64,000 nt of DNA from Marinobacterium sedimentorum (lineage in GTDB: Bacteria > Pseudomonadota > Gammaproteobacteria > Pseudomonadales > Balneatricaceae), in NCBI RefSeq assembly GCF_024267675.1, contig NZ_JALDYX010000012.1, positions 1 to 64,000 on the forward strand. Reading direction: 5' to 3'. The notes below the pieces were generated by a model, which worked only from the letters and a program-made list of their open reading frames with translations, did no database searches and was not told the origin of the DNA. Positions 38,140 through 48,381 of this stretch are shown piece after piece (the first letter of the stretch is position 1; every line of letters begins with the position of its first letter). The position numbers and the translations under genes are program-made.

Positions 38140-40217
38140 TGACACAAGATTTCCTGTTTGAACTGGGTACCGAAGAGCTGCCCCCCAAGGCGCTGCTGAA
38201 GCTCTCCGAAGCGCTGGAAAGCGAGATCCGCAAGGGCCTCGAAGCGGTACTGGGGCAGGGTGCCGCCGAGCTGCTCAAGCCCACCGTTTTTCGCTCCTTC
38301 GCCGCCCCGCGTCGCCTCGCGCTGCTGATTGAACAGCTGTGCACCGAAGTACCGGCCAGCGAATTTTTCGTGCAGGGCCCACCGGCCCGAATCGCCTTCG
38401 ACGCCAGCGGCGCCCCCAGCAAGGCACTGGAAGGCTTTGCCCGCAAGTGCGGCACCAGCGTTGATCAGCTGACCGAGATGGACGGCAAAATGTGCTTTCG
38501 CCAGCTATCCGCTGCGACGCCACTGACCGAGGCGCTGCCGGCTATTATCCAGCAGGCGCTCGACAAGCTGCCGATCCCCAAGCGCATGCGCTGGGGTGCG
38601 TCCCGTACCGAGTTTGTGCGTCCGGTGAAATGGGTCGTCATGCTGTTTGGTAATGAGGTGCTGGACTGCAGCATCATAGGTCTGCAGGCCGGCCGCAAGA
38701 CCCGTGGTCATCGCTTCCACTACAACCACGATATCGAGCTGATTGCCCCGGCGGATTACGAGCAGGTTCTGCAGGAGCAGGGTTACGTTGTCGCCGACTT
38801 TGCCAAGCGCCGCGAACTGATCAGCACCCAGCTGCTGAGCGAAGCCGCCAAGATCGGTGGCCAGGTCGTGATAGACCCTGCGCTGCTGGATGAAGTCACG
38901 GCCCTCAACGAGTGGCCCGTGGCGCTGACCGGCCGCTTTGAGGAGCGCTTTCTGGCGGTGCCGTCCCAGGCGCTGATTTCGAGCATGGCGGACAACCAGA
39001 AGTACTTCCATCTGCTGGACGCTGACGGGCAGCTGATGCCGTACTTCATTACCGTGGCCAATATCGAATCGACAGAGCCGCAGCAGATCATCCAGGGCAA
39101 CGAGAAGGTCATTCGACCACGCCTGGCCGATGCCGCCTTCTTCTTTGAGACCGACAAGAAGACCACCCTGGCAGCCCGTTGCGACAAGCTCGAGTCCATC
39201 GTCTTTCAGAAGGATCTTGGCAGCCTCCTTGCGAAGACAAAGCGTGTCGCACATCTGGCCGGCTTTATCGCCAGCCGTATCGGCAGCAACCCCGAGTGGG
39301 CAGAGCGCGCGGCCCTGCTGTCCAAGTGTGACCTGGTCTCCGAGATGGTGCTGGAATTCCCGGAACTGCAGGGGCTTATGGGCTATCACTATGCGCTCAA
39401 CGACGGTGAGCCAGTGGACGTAGCGCTGGCGCAGAACGAACAGTACATGCCCAGGTTCGCCGGCGACGAGCTGCCAGAAACCCTTACAGGTGCGGCGGTG
39501 GCCATCGCCGATCGGCTGGACACCCTGACGGGTCTGTTCGGTATCAATCAGCCGCCAACCGGCTCCAAGGATCCCTTTGCCCTGCGCCGCGCCACGGTCG
39601 GCGTACTGCGCATCATTGTAGAGAAGGAGCTGGATCTGGACCTGAGCGAGTTGCTCAAGGTCGCCGCAGACGGTCACGCCAGCCTGCCGGCCCGTGACGG
39701 ACTCGAGGAGCGGGTACTGGACTTCATGCTGGATCGCCTGCGCGCCTGGTACGAAGATCGTGATATCGCTGTTGAGACCTTCCTGGCCGTGCTCGCGCTC
39801 AGGCCGACCCGTCCGCTGGACTTCGATCGCCGCGTACGCGCCGTTGCCCACTTCCGCACGCTGCCCGAAGCCGATGCGCTGGCGGCGGGCAACAAACGCG
39901 TCAGCAACATCCTCAGCAAGCAGGGGTCACAGGGCAACGCTGTTGTCTCTGAGTCTCTGCTGCAGGAAGCGGCCGAGAAAGAGCTATTCGCTCGCGTGCA
40001 GGTCATGCAGGTAGAACTGCAGCCGGCATTTGACAGCGGCGACTATCAGACGGCGCTGGAGCAACTGGCTGATCTGCGTGGCGTTGTCGATCGCTTCTTT
40101 GAAGAGGTGATGGTCAACGCCGACGACGAGGCCGTGCGCAACAACCGTCTGGCCTTGCTGTCGCAACTGCGCGGGCTCTTCCTCGGCGTAGCGGATATCT
40201 CGGTCATCGGCAGCTAA
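38136..40217 (+). CDS. glyS: Glycyl-tRNA synthetase beta subunit
   Basis: The 693-residue subunit recognises and binds tRNA-Gly. The N-terminus [15 protein letters not shown] is diagnostic, followed by [26 protein letters not shown] and an internal HD-like region, with an anticodon-binding DALR-type C-terminal domain. Coupled to glyQ by ATGA; a strong terminator follows 25 bp after the stop. Confidence 0.97.
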   Translation: MMTQDFLFELGTEELPPKALLKLSEALESEIRKGLEAVLGQGAAELLKPTVFRSFAAPRRLALLIEQLCTEVPASEFFVQGPPARIAFDASGAPSKALEGFARKCGTSVDQLTEMDGKMCFRQLSAATPLTEALPAIIQQALDKLPIPKRMRWGASRTEFVRPVKWVVMLFGNEVLDCSIIGLQAGRKTRGHRFHYNHDIELIAPADYEQVLQEQGYVVADFAKRRELISTQLLSEAAKIGGQVVIDPALLDEVTALNEWPVALTGRFEERFLAVPSQALISSMADNQKYFHLLDADGQLMPYFITVANIESTEPQQIIQGNEKVIRPRLADAAFFFETDKKTTLAARCDKLESIVFQKDLGSLLAKTKRVAHLAGFIASRIGSNPEWAERAALLSKCDLVSEMVLEFPELQGLMGYHYALNDGEPVDVALAQNEQYMPRFAGDELPETLTGAAVAIADRLDTLTGLFGINQPPTGSKDPFALRRATVGVLRIIVEKELDLDLSELLKVAADGHASLPARDGLEERVLDFMLDRLRAWYEDRDIAVETFLAVLALRPTRPLDFDRRVRAVAHFRTLPEADALAAGNKRVSNILSKQGSQGNAVVSESLLQEAAEKELFARVQVMQVELQPAFDSGDYQTALEQLADLRGVVDRFFEEVMVNADDEAVRNNRLALLSQLRGLFLGVADISVIGS

Positions 40218-40241
40218 ATACAGCGGCCGTACCGGTCAGAC

Positions 40242-40270
40242 AAAACCCGCCATTCGGCGGGTTTTTCTTT
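40242..40270 (+). terminator. Intrinsic terminator of glyQS
   Basis: CCCGCC (40246-40251) pairs with GGCGGG (40256-40261) around ATTC, extended by AAA/TTT pairs and followed by a T-rich tail. This is a classic Rho-independent terminator directly after glyS. Confidence 0.92.
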
Positions 40271-40361
40271 TTGGAGCCGTAACTTGAGTCCACTTCAGAC
40301 GGGGGTGCAAGGGCAGGGAGCATAGGACAGGAACACTGGAAAACATGTCCGCCAGCACAAA

Positions 40362-40377
40362 GGTTCCACGTGGAACA
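40362..40377. promoter_or_regulatory. parS-like site 1 (ParB centromere)
   Basis: GGTTCCACGTGGAACA contains the perfect 14-bp palindrome GTTCCACGTGGAAC. Read on the minus strand it is TGTTCCACGTGGAACC, a form I recall for Pseudomonas chromosomal parS. It lies in the intergenic gap after glyS, as expected for an origin-proximal ParB loading site. Confidence 0.85.
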
Positions 40378-40474
40378 TCGAGGCCTGATCATCACTTGCG
40401 CACAGAGTGCCGGCTTTATTCTCCCGCTACCCAAGGCCTCGGCTTGGGGAACGGGAAGCTGGCTTGCGTAACAC

Positions 40475-41419
40475 CTATCCAGCCTGGACACCAAACCTTA
40501 GCAACCGGCACCACCCTGGCAAGGTCACCCAGCCCTGTGGCAGGTTGCCAACCACCGACCCCAGTATCACCAGCCCAATACTGAGCATCAGTATCGGCGA
40601 GAGCGCTTCGCCGAACAGCGGCACGGCAAGCCCGCCCGCCAGCACCGGTACCAGCGCCATCAGTGCCCCCATGCGGGTGGCACCGAGCAATTGCACGGCA
40701 CGCACATACAGCAGCATCTGCACGATGGTCGCCAGCACGCCCTGATAGAAACCCTGACCGAGAATCAGCGCCCAACTTTGCTCACTGAAGCCCTGGTAGA
40801 ACAGGCCAAGGTAAAGGGGCAGATAGAGCCCGCCCGCCACCATCACCACGCCAACCGTTGCGGTCCAGGCCGGCACCTTCCAGGCTCGCAGCAGCACCGT
40901 ATAGATCGCCCAGAAAAAGCAGGCCAGCACAAAGCACAGATCGCCCAACCAGAAGCGTGTCGACTCCAGCAGGGTGTTGAGCAGCAAGACTCCGATGCCC
41001 AGACTGCTGACAGCAATACCCAGCCAGACCATCCCAGGCTTTCTCTCGGCCGCAAACAGATACGCCATCAGGGCAATCATGACCGGCATCAGCCCCGGCA
41101 ACAGCAGGGCGGCATGGGTGGCCGGCGCCCGCTCAAAGCCTGCATAGACGAATGCGCCGTAGCCCAGACCACCGATCAGTCCCAGCACCAGAATGCGCCC
41201 ATTGAACAGAGCCCTGCGCTTTATCCAGACCAGCGGCGCCAGCAACACCAGCGCGGTTCCAAAGCGCACAGCCAGCATGTCGGTCATCGCCAGCGATGCC
41301 AGCGCACCAGCCCTGGATACCAGAATAAAGCCACTCCAGATCAGCACGGCGCCCAGCGCATAAAGCAGCCCCCGAGTGGTTCCGGCGTTGCTGTTGGTAC
41401 TGTCTATCCTGTGCGCCAT
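40475..41419 (-). CDS. DMT-superfamily (EamA) exporter
   Basis: The product is about 314 residues with ten membrane helices in two EamA halves, starting MAHRIDSTNSNAGTTRGLLYALGAVLIWSGFILVSRAG. The substrate is unknown; relatives export amino acids or other metabolites. It is transcribed divergently from a LysR regulator over a 123-bp AT-rich gap, which suggests control by that regulator. ATG 41419 is preferred to the GTG one codon upstream. Confidence 0.88.
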   Translation of the reverse strand: MAHRIDSTNSNAGTTRGLLYALGAVLIWSGFILVSRAGALASLAMTDMLAVRFGTALVLLAPLVWIKRRALFNGRILVLGLIGGLGYGAFVYAGFERAPATHAALLLPGLMPVMIALMAYLFAAERKPGMVWLGIAVSSLGIGVLLLNTLLESTRFWLGDLCFVLACFFWAIYTVLLRAWKVPAWTATVGVVMVAGGLYLPLYLGLFYQGFSEQSWALILGQGFYQGVLATIVQMLLYVRAVQLLGATRMGALMALVPVLAGGLAVPLFGEALSPILMLSIGLVILGSVVGNLPQGWVTLPGWCRLLRFGVQAG

Positions 41420-41542
41420 CACTTCAAACCCCTGTAACTCGTATTCAATAGAGGTGAGTCTACGCCTTGATGATTTTCACAAATACTGAATAATAAAGAA
41501 CGCTACTATCATATTTAATGACAACATACGGAGAAGACACTG

Positions 41543-42454
41543 ATGATGGATATTTCAGACCTGCAGGTCTTCAAGACTGTTGTCGATAGCGGAGGTATCT
41601 CCCGAGCGGCGGAACAACTCCACCGCGTGCCCTCCAATGTGACAGCCCGCATCCAGAAACTGGAACAGGCGCTGCAGCAACCGCTGTTTCTGCGCGAGAA
41701 AAATCGCCTCAAGATTACGCCGGCCGGCAAACGCCTGCTGGTCTATGCCGAGCAAATGCTTCGGCTCAGGCAGCAGGCCATAGACGATCTGACCGACCCC
41801 GCGCCCAGCGGCACCCTGCGCATCGGCTCAATGGAAAGCACCTCCGCCGCCCACCTGCCGCCCATACTGAGCGCCTATCACCGCGAGTTTTCCGAGGTCG
41901 ATATAGAACTCAGAACCGGCGCCTCAGGCACACTGGTCGAGCTGGTACTGGAAGGGGAACTGGATGTCGCACTGGCAGCCGACCCGGTGCGGGATGATCG
42001 CCTCTGCATGAATCCCTGTTTTGAGGAGCAGCTGCTGATCGTCAAGCCTGCGGCACTCAGCCAAAGCTGCGGTGTTGCCGAGCTGCCAGCACCACTGTCG
42101 GTTGTCACCTTTACCCAGGGCTGCTCATACCGCAACCGGATTCAGCGCTGGCTCGATGGCGGCAACCGCAGGCCCGATCGAACCATCGAAATACCCAGCC
42201 ATCACACCATGCTCGCCTGTGTCCTGGCGGGCATGGGCATCGCGCTCGTACCCCGTGCGGTACTGGCGCTGCATCCCCAGTTCGAGGAGCTGGCCACCGA
42301 GGATCCGGGGGCTGACATCAGCCGGGCGACCACCTGGCTGATCTGGCGCAAGGATTCGACGCTGCCCAGCATCAGCGCCTTCAGGGACACCATAGACCGG
42401 CACCTCAAGGCCACCGCTAGCGACAATAGAAAAGACGACGTCACGCCAGCATAG
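41543..42454 (+). CDS. LysR-family transcriptional regulator
   Basis: The 303-residue regulator has an N-terminal winged HTH (DLQVFKTVVDSGGISRAAEQLHRVPSNVTARIQKLEQALQQPLF) and a periplasmic-binding-protein-like effector domain from residue ~90. The second in-frame ATG (41546) is an alternative start. Divergence from the EamA exporter gene suggests that it controls that gene; the effector is unknown. Confidence 0.9.
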   Translation: MMDISDLQVFKTVVDSGGISRAAEQLHRVPSNVTARIQKLEQALQQPLFLREKNRLKITPAGKRLLVYAEQMLRLRQQAIDDLTDPAPSGTLRIGSMESTSAAHLPPILSAYHREFSEVDIELRTGASGTLVELVLEGELDVALAADPVRDDRLCMNPCFEEQLLIVKPAALSQSCGVAELPAPLSVVTFTQGCSYRNRIQRWLDGGNRRPDRTIEIPSHHTMLACVLAGMGIALVPRAVLALHPQFEELATEDPGADISRATTWLIWRKDSTLPSISAFRDTIDRHLKATASDNRKDDVTPA

Positions 42455-42580
42455 TTGAGGCTGCAGCCACAGTCGTCGTGCGCTTAATGGTATAAGCTTG
42501 GACGAGCCAAACAGGATGGCGTCGTAAAGTCTGCAACGCCTGCCAGACCTCAGGCATTCACCCACAGGAACACTCAGATT

Positions 42581-43543
42581 ATGGCCGGCACCAGCCTTCT
42601 CGCCTTGCTAGACGATATCGCCACCGTACTCGATGACATCACCATTCTGTCCAAGGTGGCGGCAAAGAAAACCGCTGGCGTACTGGGCGACGACCTCGCC
42701 CTCAACGCAGAGCAGGTGACAGGCGTACGGGCGGAACGGGAGCTGCCGGTGGTCTGGGCTGTGGCCAAAGGCTCATTCAAGAACAAGCTGATCCTGGTGC
42801 CCGGTGCTCTGCTTATCAGCGTCATCGCCCCCTGGCTCATAATCCCCATGCTGATGATCGGCGGCACCTATCTGTGTTTCGAGGGCTTTGAAAAAATTGC
42901 CCAGGTTTTTTTGCATAGCAAGGAGGAGAAGGCCAGCCAGCACCTTGAAAAGATCAAGGCACTGAGTGATCCCAAGGTCGACCTGGTGGCCTATGAGAAG
43001 GATAAGATACAGGGTGCAATCCGCACCGACTTTGTGATGTCCGCCGAGATTATCGTTATTGCGCTGGGCATCGTCAGTGATGCAAGCTTTATCACCCAGG
43101 TCGTCGTCGTCAGCCTGATCGCCTTCGGCATGACCATAGTGGTGTACAGCCTGGTTGGCGCTATCGTCAAGCTGGATGACGCCGGCCTTTACCTGCTGCA
43201 ACGCCACCGGGAAGACCCGGCACGAAGCCTGAGCCGCGCGTTCGGTTCCGCACTGTTGCGCTTTGCACCGATACTGATGAAAACACTGTCTATCGTCGGA
43301 ACGGCCGCCATGTTCCTGGTCGGCGGCGGCATTCTGCTGCATGGATTGCCGGGGGCAGGCGAGCTGGTTCACCCGTTAGTTGAAGCCGCCGCCGCATTGC
43401 CGGCAGGCGCGTTCTGGGAGTTTATCACTGAGCCGCTGATCAACGGGCTCGTTGGAATACTGGCAGGCGCCATCGCCGTTCTGGCCATACCCCCAGTGCA
43501 GCGACTGTGGCAAAAACTGCGCCCGACCACTCCCTCTGGCTGA
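42581..43543 (+). CDS. YedI/DUF808 family membrane protein
   Basis: The 320-residue protein has the N-terminal signature GTSLLALLDDIATVLDDITILSKVAAKKTAGVLGDDLALNAEQV of DUF808, followed by about six hydrophobic segments (~65-110, 150-200, 225-310). It resembles E. coli YedI, a membrane protein of unknown function. It appears to be a single gene with no close partner. Confidence 0.9.
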   Translation: MAGTSLLALLDDIATVLDDITILSKVAAKKTAGVLGDDLALNAEQVTGVRAERELPVVWAVAKGSFKNKLILVPGALLISVIAPWLIIPMLMIGGTYLCFEGFEKIAQVFLHSKEEKASQHLEKIKALSDPKVDLVAYEKDKIQGAIRTDFVMSAEIIVIALGIVSDASFITQVVVVSLIAFGMTIVVYSLVGAIVKLDDAGLYLLQRHREDPARSLSRAFGSALLRFAPILMKTLSIVGTAAMFLVGGGILLHGLPGAGELVHPLVEAAAALPAGAFWEFITEPLINGLVGILAGAIAVLAIPPVQRLWQKLRPTTPSG

Positions 43544-43566
43544 GCCCGCCGCCTGGCCCCACAGAG

Positions 43567-43582
43567 TGTTTCACGTGAAACA
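43567..43582. promoter_or_regulatory. parS-like site 2, exact consensus
   Basis: TGTTTCACGTGAAACA is a perfect 16-bp palindrome identical to the widely conserved bacterial parS consensus. It lies between the DUF808 gene and the convergent transporter gene, 3.2 kb from the first parS-like site and about 15.5 kb left of the dnaA-rpmH gap. Confidence 0.93.
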
Positions 43583-43666
43583 CCGCCGATACCGAGACCG
43601 CCCCCGAGAGCCCATAGGGGAACCGGGGGTGATCCATTGCACAGTTAGATTCACAAGACATTGAGA

Positions 43667-45112
43667 CTAGAGAATACTGGCGGCCGCCCATCCGAACAGC
43701 AGCAGCGGCAGGTTGTAATGTAGAAAGGTAGGCACCACCGTGTCCCAGATATGGTTATGCTGACCATCCACATTCAAGCCGGCCGTTGGGCCGAGTGTCG
43801 AATCCGATGCCGGCGAACCCGCATCACCCAGCGCCGCCGCAGTCCCCACCAGGGCAACAATGGCCATGGCAGAGAAGCCCAGCTCCATCGCCAGGGGAAC
43901 ATAGATAGCCGCTATAATCGGGATGGTCGAGAATGACGAACCGATACCCAGCGTAATCACCAGCCCAACCAGCAGCATCGCCAGCGCCGCCAGCCCACGG
44001 TTATCACCCACCAGATCAGCAGAGGCGCTCACCAGGGAGGCGATATGTCCGGTGTCTCGCAGCACCTGAGCAAAGCCGCTGGCAGCGATCATGATAAAGC
44101 CCACCATGGCCAGCATCTTCATGCCCTCGGTAAAGGCATCGTCACCTTCGCTCCATTTCAAGACGCCCGAGAGCGAGAAAATCAGGAAGCCGATCAGGCC
44201 GCCGAGTATCATCGAGTCGGTCCAGAGCTGGACAACAAAGGCCCCCAGGATAGCGCCCAGCGCCACCAGCAGGGTACGGCCGCAATAGCTCACGGTGCGG
44301 CTTTCAACCCGCGCAATCAGCGCCTCATCATAATCGCGTTTGCCGCGGTAGCTGATAAAGACCGCAATCAGCAGACCGGTAATCATGCCAAGAGCCGGAA
44401 TCAGCATCGCTCGGAATGGGTCTATGCCGGAGACATCGAGGCCACTCTTGCTGATGTTTGCCAACAGGATATCGTTGAGAAAGATCGAGCCAAATCCAAC
44501 CGGTAACAGCATATAGGGCGTGACCAGACCAAAGGTCAGCACGCAGGCCACCAGGCGCCTATCCATGCGCAGCCGTGACATAACGAACAGCAGCGGCGGA
44601 ATCAGCAGCGGAATAAAGGCAATATGAATCGGAATGAGATTCTGCGACGAAACCGAAACCAGCATAATCACGCCGATCAGACCGTAACGGATCTGACCGA
44701 TACGGCGCGCGCTGCCACTTTGGCCAAGCAAAGTCGCAATGCACTGGGCCAGCATATGGGGAATGCCCGATTTGGAGATAGCCACCGCGAAGGCTCCGAG
44801 CAGGGCATAACTCAGTGCGATCTGGGCACCACCGCCAAGGCCGCCATTGAACGAGCTCACCGTCTGCTCGATCGACAGACCACCGATCACCCCACCCAGC
44901 AGGGAGGCGGTAATCAGGGAAATAACCACATTGATGCGCGCCAGGCTCAGCAGCAACATCGAGAATACGCTGACCAGTACCGCGTTCATGCCAAAGCCGA
45001 CAGGGTCAAAAGTGCGGTAAACCAGAAAGGCCGCAATCGTTGCAAAGAGCGCGACGACCAGCCGCGATACGCCACGGTCGGATGCCGCAACGCAGGAAAG
45101 CTCATGGTTCAA
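43667..45112 (-). CDS. NhaC/YuiF-type transporter, probable histidine permease
   Basis: The 481-residue membrane protein has about 12 helices and matches the Na+/H+ antiporter-like YuiF family, with GGLGGGAQIALSYALLGAFAVAISKSGIPHML and GDAGSPASDSTLGPTAGL. Members are often linked with histidine catabolism. Here it lies downstream of hutH on the same strand, so histidine uptake is a reasonable inference. The start is TTG 45112, supported by TGAGGA 8 bp upstream. Confidence 0.82.
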   Translation of the reverse strand: MNHELSCVAASDRGVSRLVVALFATIAAFLVYRTFDPVGFGMNAVLVSVFSMLLLSLARINVVISLITASLLGGVIGGLSIEQTVSSFNGGLGGGAQIALSYALLGAFAVAISKSGIPHMLAQCIATLLGQSGSARRIGQIRYGLIGVIMLVSVSSQNLIPIHIAFIPLLIPPLLFVMSRLRMDRRLVACVLTFGLVTPYMLLPVGFGSIFLNDILLANISKSGLDVSGIDPFRAMLIPALGMITGLLIAVFISYRGKRDYDEALIARVESRTVSYCGRTLLVALGAILGAFVVQLWTDSMILGGLIGFLIFSLSGVLKWSEGDDAFTEGMKMLAMVGFIMIAASGFAQVLRDTGHIASLVSASADLVGDNRGLAALAMLLVGLVITLGIGSSFSTIPIIAAIYVPLAMELGFSAMAIVALVGTAAALGDAGSPASDSTLGPTAGLNVDGQHNHIWDTVVPTFLHYNLPLLLFGWAAASIL

Positions 45113-45192
45113 GGTAGAATCCTCATTATTGTTATGGTGTCACGGGGGTTTGGTAAAAGAACATGGGATGCCTCTGCCTTCGATTGTGCCGA

Positions 45193-45353
45193 GGAGACTG
45201 TCCGAGAATGCTGACCGTAGCGAGAGCCGAATGGTTTGAGCTGGTTTTTGCGGTGTTTTAAGGCGAATAGTGGTTCTATTTAACGCAAAACAGCACAAAA
45301 AACAGCCAAACTCAGATGGTTCGCAGTAGGTTGAGTGTTGTCGGACAGCCTCC
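45193..45353. mobile_element. 161-bp palindromic repeat (MITE-like), copy 2
   Basis: The ends read GGAGACTGTCCGA and TCGGACAGCCTCC (one mismatch), and most of the element folds back on itself through partially matching arms. The centre, AATAGTGGTTCTATTTAAC, is the complement of the centre of the copy at 19245-19405. It lies between hutH and the transporter gene. No coding capacity. Confidence 0.78.
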
Positions 45354-45467
45354 TACTCAGGGACAGGTGCCCAGTCGGCACCCATCCAAAGCGCGCAAGG
45401 ATGCCGGGACAGCGCACCCCATGCAATGCCTGAAACCGTAAAAATCGAAGGTAACTGCGTCCGAATA
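45354..45467. other. Gap after the palindromic repeat
   Basis: Non-coding. It contains a short hairpin GGTGCC (45366-45371) / GGCACC (45377-45382) with a 5-base loop. Nothing else is recognised before the hutH stop codon at 45468. Confidence 0.35.
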
Positions 45468-47000
45468 TCAGACGCTCGGTAACAGCGCCGGCGGCATGTA
45501 GGCGTTCAGGCTGCCGCTGCGGATAAGCTGTTGTGCATTTTCTATGTCGGGTGCGAAGTAGCGATCCTTGTCATAGAAAGGCACTAGGGTACGCAGCTCC
45601 GCCTTGGCCGCTTCAATCAGCTCGGCCGCCTTAAGCGGCGCCCGGAAATCCAGCCCCTGACAGGCCGCGAGAAACTCTACCGCCAGGATACCGGAGGTGT
45701 TTTCTGCCATGTAGCGCAAGCGCCGTGCCGCAAAGGTTGCCATGGACACATGGTCCTCCTGATTGGCAGACGTCGGCAGGCTGTCGACGCTGGCAGGATG
45801 TGCCAGTGACTTGTTCTCCGAGGCCAGGGCGGCACCGGTGACCTGAGCGATCATGAAGCCCGAATTGACGCCGCCGTTGTCCACCAGGAAGGGCGGCAGC
45901 TTGCTCAGGCTCGAATCGATCAGCAGCGCCATGCGTCGCTCCGACAGTGAGCCAATTTCGGCCAGTGCCAGCGCCAGATTATCGGCCGCCATGGCGACAG
46001 GCTCAGCGTGGAAGTTGCCGGCGGAGATAAACTCATCGGTTTCGGTAAATACCAGCGGGTTATCCGACACGGCATTAGACTCCACCAGCAGCACCTCGGC
46101 CGCCTGACGGATCTGCTGCAGACAGGCGCCCATGACCTGGGGCTGACAGCGCAGGGAATAGGGGTCTTGCACCTTTTCACACCCCTGGTGGGAGTCACCC
46201 AGCTGTGATGCCTCGCCCAGCAAATGCCGATAGGCCCGGGCCGCTTCAATCTGGCCTTGCTGACCCCGCACTTGGTGCACGCGGGCATCAAACGGACGAC
46301 GGCTGCCAAGGGCAGCCTCAACCGAGGACGCACCAGCCACCACGCCCGCGGCGAAAAGATCCTCGGCGGCAAACAGGCCTTCAAGGGCAAAGGCGGTGGA
46401 CGCCTGGGTGCCATTGAGCAGCGCAAGACCTTCCTTGGGCGCCAGGGTAATAGGTTCGAGGCCGGCAATGCGCAGGCCTTCGGCACCCGACATGCGCTCG
46501 CCGCGATAGAGCACTTCGCCTTCACCCAGCAGTACCGTGCTCATGTGGGCCAGTGGCGCCAGATCGCCGGACGCACCCACCGAACCCTTCTGTGGCACGC
46601 AGGGATACACCTGGGCGTTGACCAGCTGGATCAGCGCTTCGATAACTTCCAGCCGGATACCGGAATAACCGCGGGCCAGAGAGTTGATCTTCAAGGTCAT
46701 CATCAGACGCACAGTGGCTTCGGACATCAGGGCACCAATGCCCGCCGCGTGGGACAGCACGATACTGCGCTGCAGCAGCTCGAGATCTTCAGGTGCGATA
46801 CGGGTATTGGCCAGCAGACCAAAGCCGGTGTTGATACCGTAGACCACACGTCCCTGCTGGATAACCCGCGACACGGCTGCCGCGCTTGCATGGATCGCTT
46901 CGTGGCTGGATGGATCCAGGGCCAGCTCGACGGGCGATAGTGCCACGGCACGAAGTTGGGCAAGTGTCATCTGGCCGGGCTGAATGGTGAGTGTGTGCAT
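45468..47000 (-). CDS. hutH: Histidine ammonia-lyase
   Basis: The 510-residue enzyme converts histidine to urocanate and ammonia, the first step of histidine degradation. The MIO cofactor forms from Ala143-Ser144-Gly145 in [12 protein letters not shown]; Tyr54 in [11 protein letters not shown] is also catalytic. Other conserved blocks are [31 protein letters not shown] and [12 protein letters not shown] precedes ATG 47000. No hutU, hutI or hutG is in the window, so the rest of the pathway must be elsewhere or absent. Confidence 0.97.
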   Translation of the reverse strand: MHTLTIQPGQMTLAQLRAVALSPVELALDPSSHEAIHASAAAVSRVIQQGRVVYGINTGFGLLANTRIAPEDLELLQRSIVLSHAAGIGALMSEATVRLMMTLKINSLARGYSGIRLEVIEALIQLVNAQVYPCVPQKGSVGASGDLAPLAHMSTVLLGEGEVLYRGERMSGAEGLRIAGLEPITLAPKEGLALLNGTQASTAFALEGLFAAEDLFAAGVVAGASSVEAALGSRRPFDARVHQVRGQQGQIEAARAYRHLLGEASQLGDSHQGCEKVQDPYSLRCQPQVMGACLQQIRQAAEVLLVESNAVSDNPLVFTETDEFISAGNFHAEPVAMAADNLALALAEIGSLSERRMALLIDSSLSKLPPFLVDNGGVNSGFMIAQVTGAALASENKSLAHPASVDSLPTSANQEDHVSMATFAARRLRYMAENTSGILAVEFLAACQGLDFRAPLKAAELIEAAKAELRTLVPFYDKDRYFAPDIENAQQLIRSGSLNAYMPPALLPSV

Positions 47001-47118
47001 CTGTGATTCCTGCAGTCTGGTGGTGTTTCAAGCCTTCGCGGTCTGGGCGCGCTGTCCATTCGGGACGGGGCACCTTATTCGCTACGTCTTTTTATAAGGT
47101 TATGTGTAACCGTGCATT

Positions 47119-47128
47119 TGTATATACC
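47119..47128. promoter_or_regulatory. Candidate HutC-type operator upstream of hutH
   Basis: TGTATATACC differs by one base from the TGTA-N2-TACA motif I recall for HutC in Pseudomonas. It sits about 120 bp upstream of hutH in an AT-rich stretch. A hutC gene is not present in the window, so regulation is inference. Confidence 0.35.
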
Positions 47129-47565
47129 TATATATATTACTAACCCGGCACACCGCAATACGAGAATTTTCAGGGATCCCGGCGCAGCCCGGCTCTGCGG
47201 CGGCATCAACATCGACCAGAGGCTTCATTCAAGTCCGAAAATTCCCGATGCCTTAAAAATTTCCCTTTAATATCTGCATGTTAAAAACACAGCAGGCTAC
47301 TGAGTAGCTCAGTGTCACCGCCCTGGGCCCGCCGGATTGGCACTGGTTTTGAGCGCATTCGAATAATTGCGCGCCCATTAATGCCGCTGATGCTGATGCT
47401 GGCGCTTCGGCGCTCCGATTTCGCTGCCCGCAACCTGCAATGCTGGCCAGACCAACCGCCGGGAGGGACTTTGTCGCGTTGTTGTTGTCTCTAAAGGTAA
47501 GAGACGGCTCAAAGAAAGAGTTCCGTTGAAATCCGTTATAAACCGCAGATACGGGAGAGACAGCC
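47129..47565. other. Intergenic region between hutH and the 244-residue protein gene
   Basis: No gene is supported here. The left part is AT-rich and should contain the hutH promoter. The right part leads into the next gene, with GGGAG immediately before its GTG start. Short frames here lack homology and codon bias. Confidence 0.35.
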
Positions 47566-48300
47566 GTGTCGGGGCGTTGGTCGTTTTACCTTGCCATTGA
47601 AGGGCACAGTACCTTTGGCGACCCCATAGAAAAGGTACTCGAAGGCCTTAATCAGTTGATGCAAGCCATCTTCAGGATGGGGCGCTACTGCTATCCGCAA
47701 CACCCTGACCAGCTATTCGTACTGCAATGCGGGGACGGATTCCTGGTCGCCAGTGAATTTCACGAGCAGTCCCTGGAACGCTGCGCCACCATTGCGGGGG
47801 CCATCATGCAGCATATCGCCAGCGGCGGGCGCTGGTCGCGTGGCGCCATTACCGAGGGTGAGCTCGCCAATATACAGGGCAGTTTTCCCCAGGAAGTGCG
47901 TGACTGCTTCGTCGAGGACCACACCTATTCACTGCACATGGGCCTGATGACCACCAGCCCGGTCATGGGTACGGCACTGACCCAAGCCCTGGCGCTGGAT
48001 CGGGTTGCGCCGCAGGGTCCGCTGCTGTTTATCCGGCAACCCATGGTTCCACGCCTGGGCGACGCCATCCCGGTGGTACCGATCAACGCACTCGGGCTGG
48101 CCTCGATCGACTGGGTACATTTGCGCACGCCTTTGCTAACCTCGTTGCGCCGCAAGGCTTCACTCGAATGGCAGGAAGCCGGGGTGCTGGAACGTCAGCT
48201 CGATGACTACTGCCGCACCCAGGCCGTGCCCGACGACTGGGCCAGGAATGTCCACCGCCTGCTGCATATACCCTCAGGCTGTGGCCAGGCAGGGCACTGA
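47566..48300 (+). CDS. Unrecognised protein, possibly a degenerate nucleotide-cyclase-like fold
   Basis: I do not recognise this 244-residue protein. The order of motifs is reminiscent of class III nucleotidyl cyclases: an N-terminal strand WSFYLAIEGHSTFG, then FVLQCGDGFLVASEF, an alpha helix, then RWSRGAITEGELANIQG, which resembles the R-x-G-I-x-x-G-x-x-x-x-G segment. The first metal Asp seems replaced (AIEGHS) and catalytic residues are not evident, so an inactive sensor or other regulatory role is possible. Start GTG 47566 has GGGAG at a good distance. No operon partner; the DMT gene converges. Confidence 0.6.
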   Translation: MSGRWSFYLAIEGHSTFGDPIEKVLEGLNQLMQAIFRMGRYCYPQHPDQLFVLQCGDGFLVASEFHEQSLERCATIAGAIMQHIASGGRWSRGAITEGELANIQGSFPQEVRDCFVEDHTYSLHMGLMTTSPVMGTALTQALALDRVAPQGPLLFIRQPMVPRLGDAIPVVPINALGLASIDWVHLRTPLLTSLRRKASLEWQEAGVLERQLDDYCRTQAVPDDWARNVHRLLHIPSGCGQAGH

Positions 48301-48381
48301 CCCTGCTGCAGAAAACCTGCTGGCATACGGGTTTGGCCCCTTGGCTTCCCTCTAATCTGCGATGGACACCCACAGGCTAAA

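Noticed and set aside
38505..39851. 448-residue minus-strand frame inside glyS
   Set aside because: Antisense shadow of a conserved synthetase gene.
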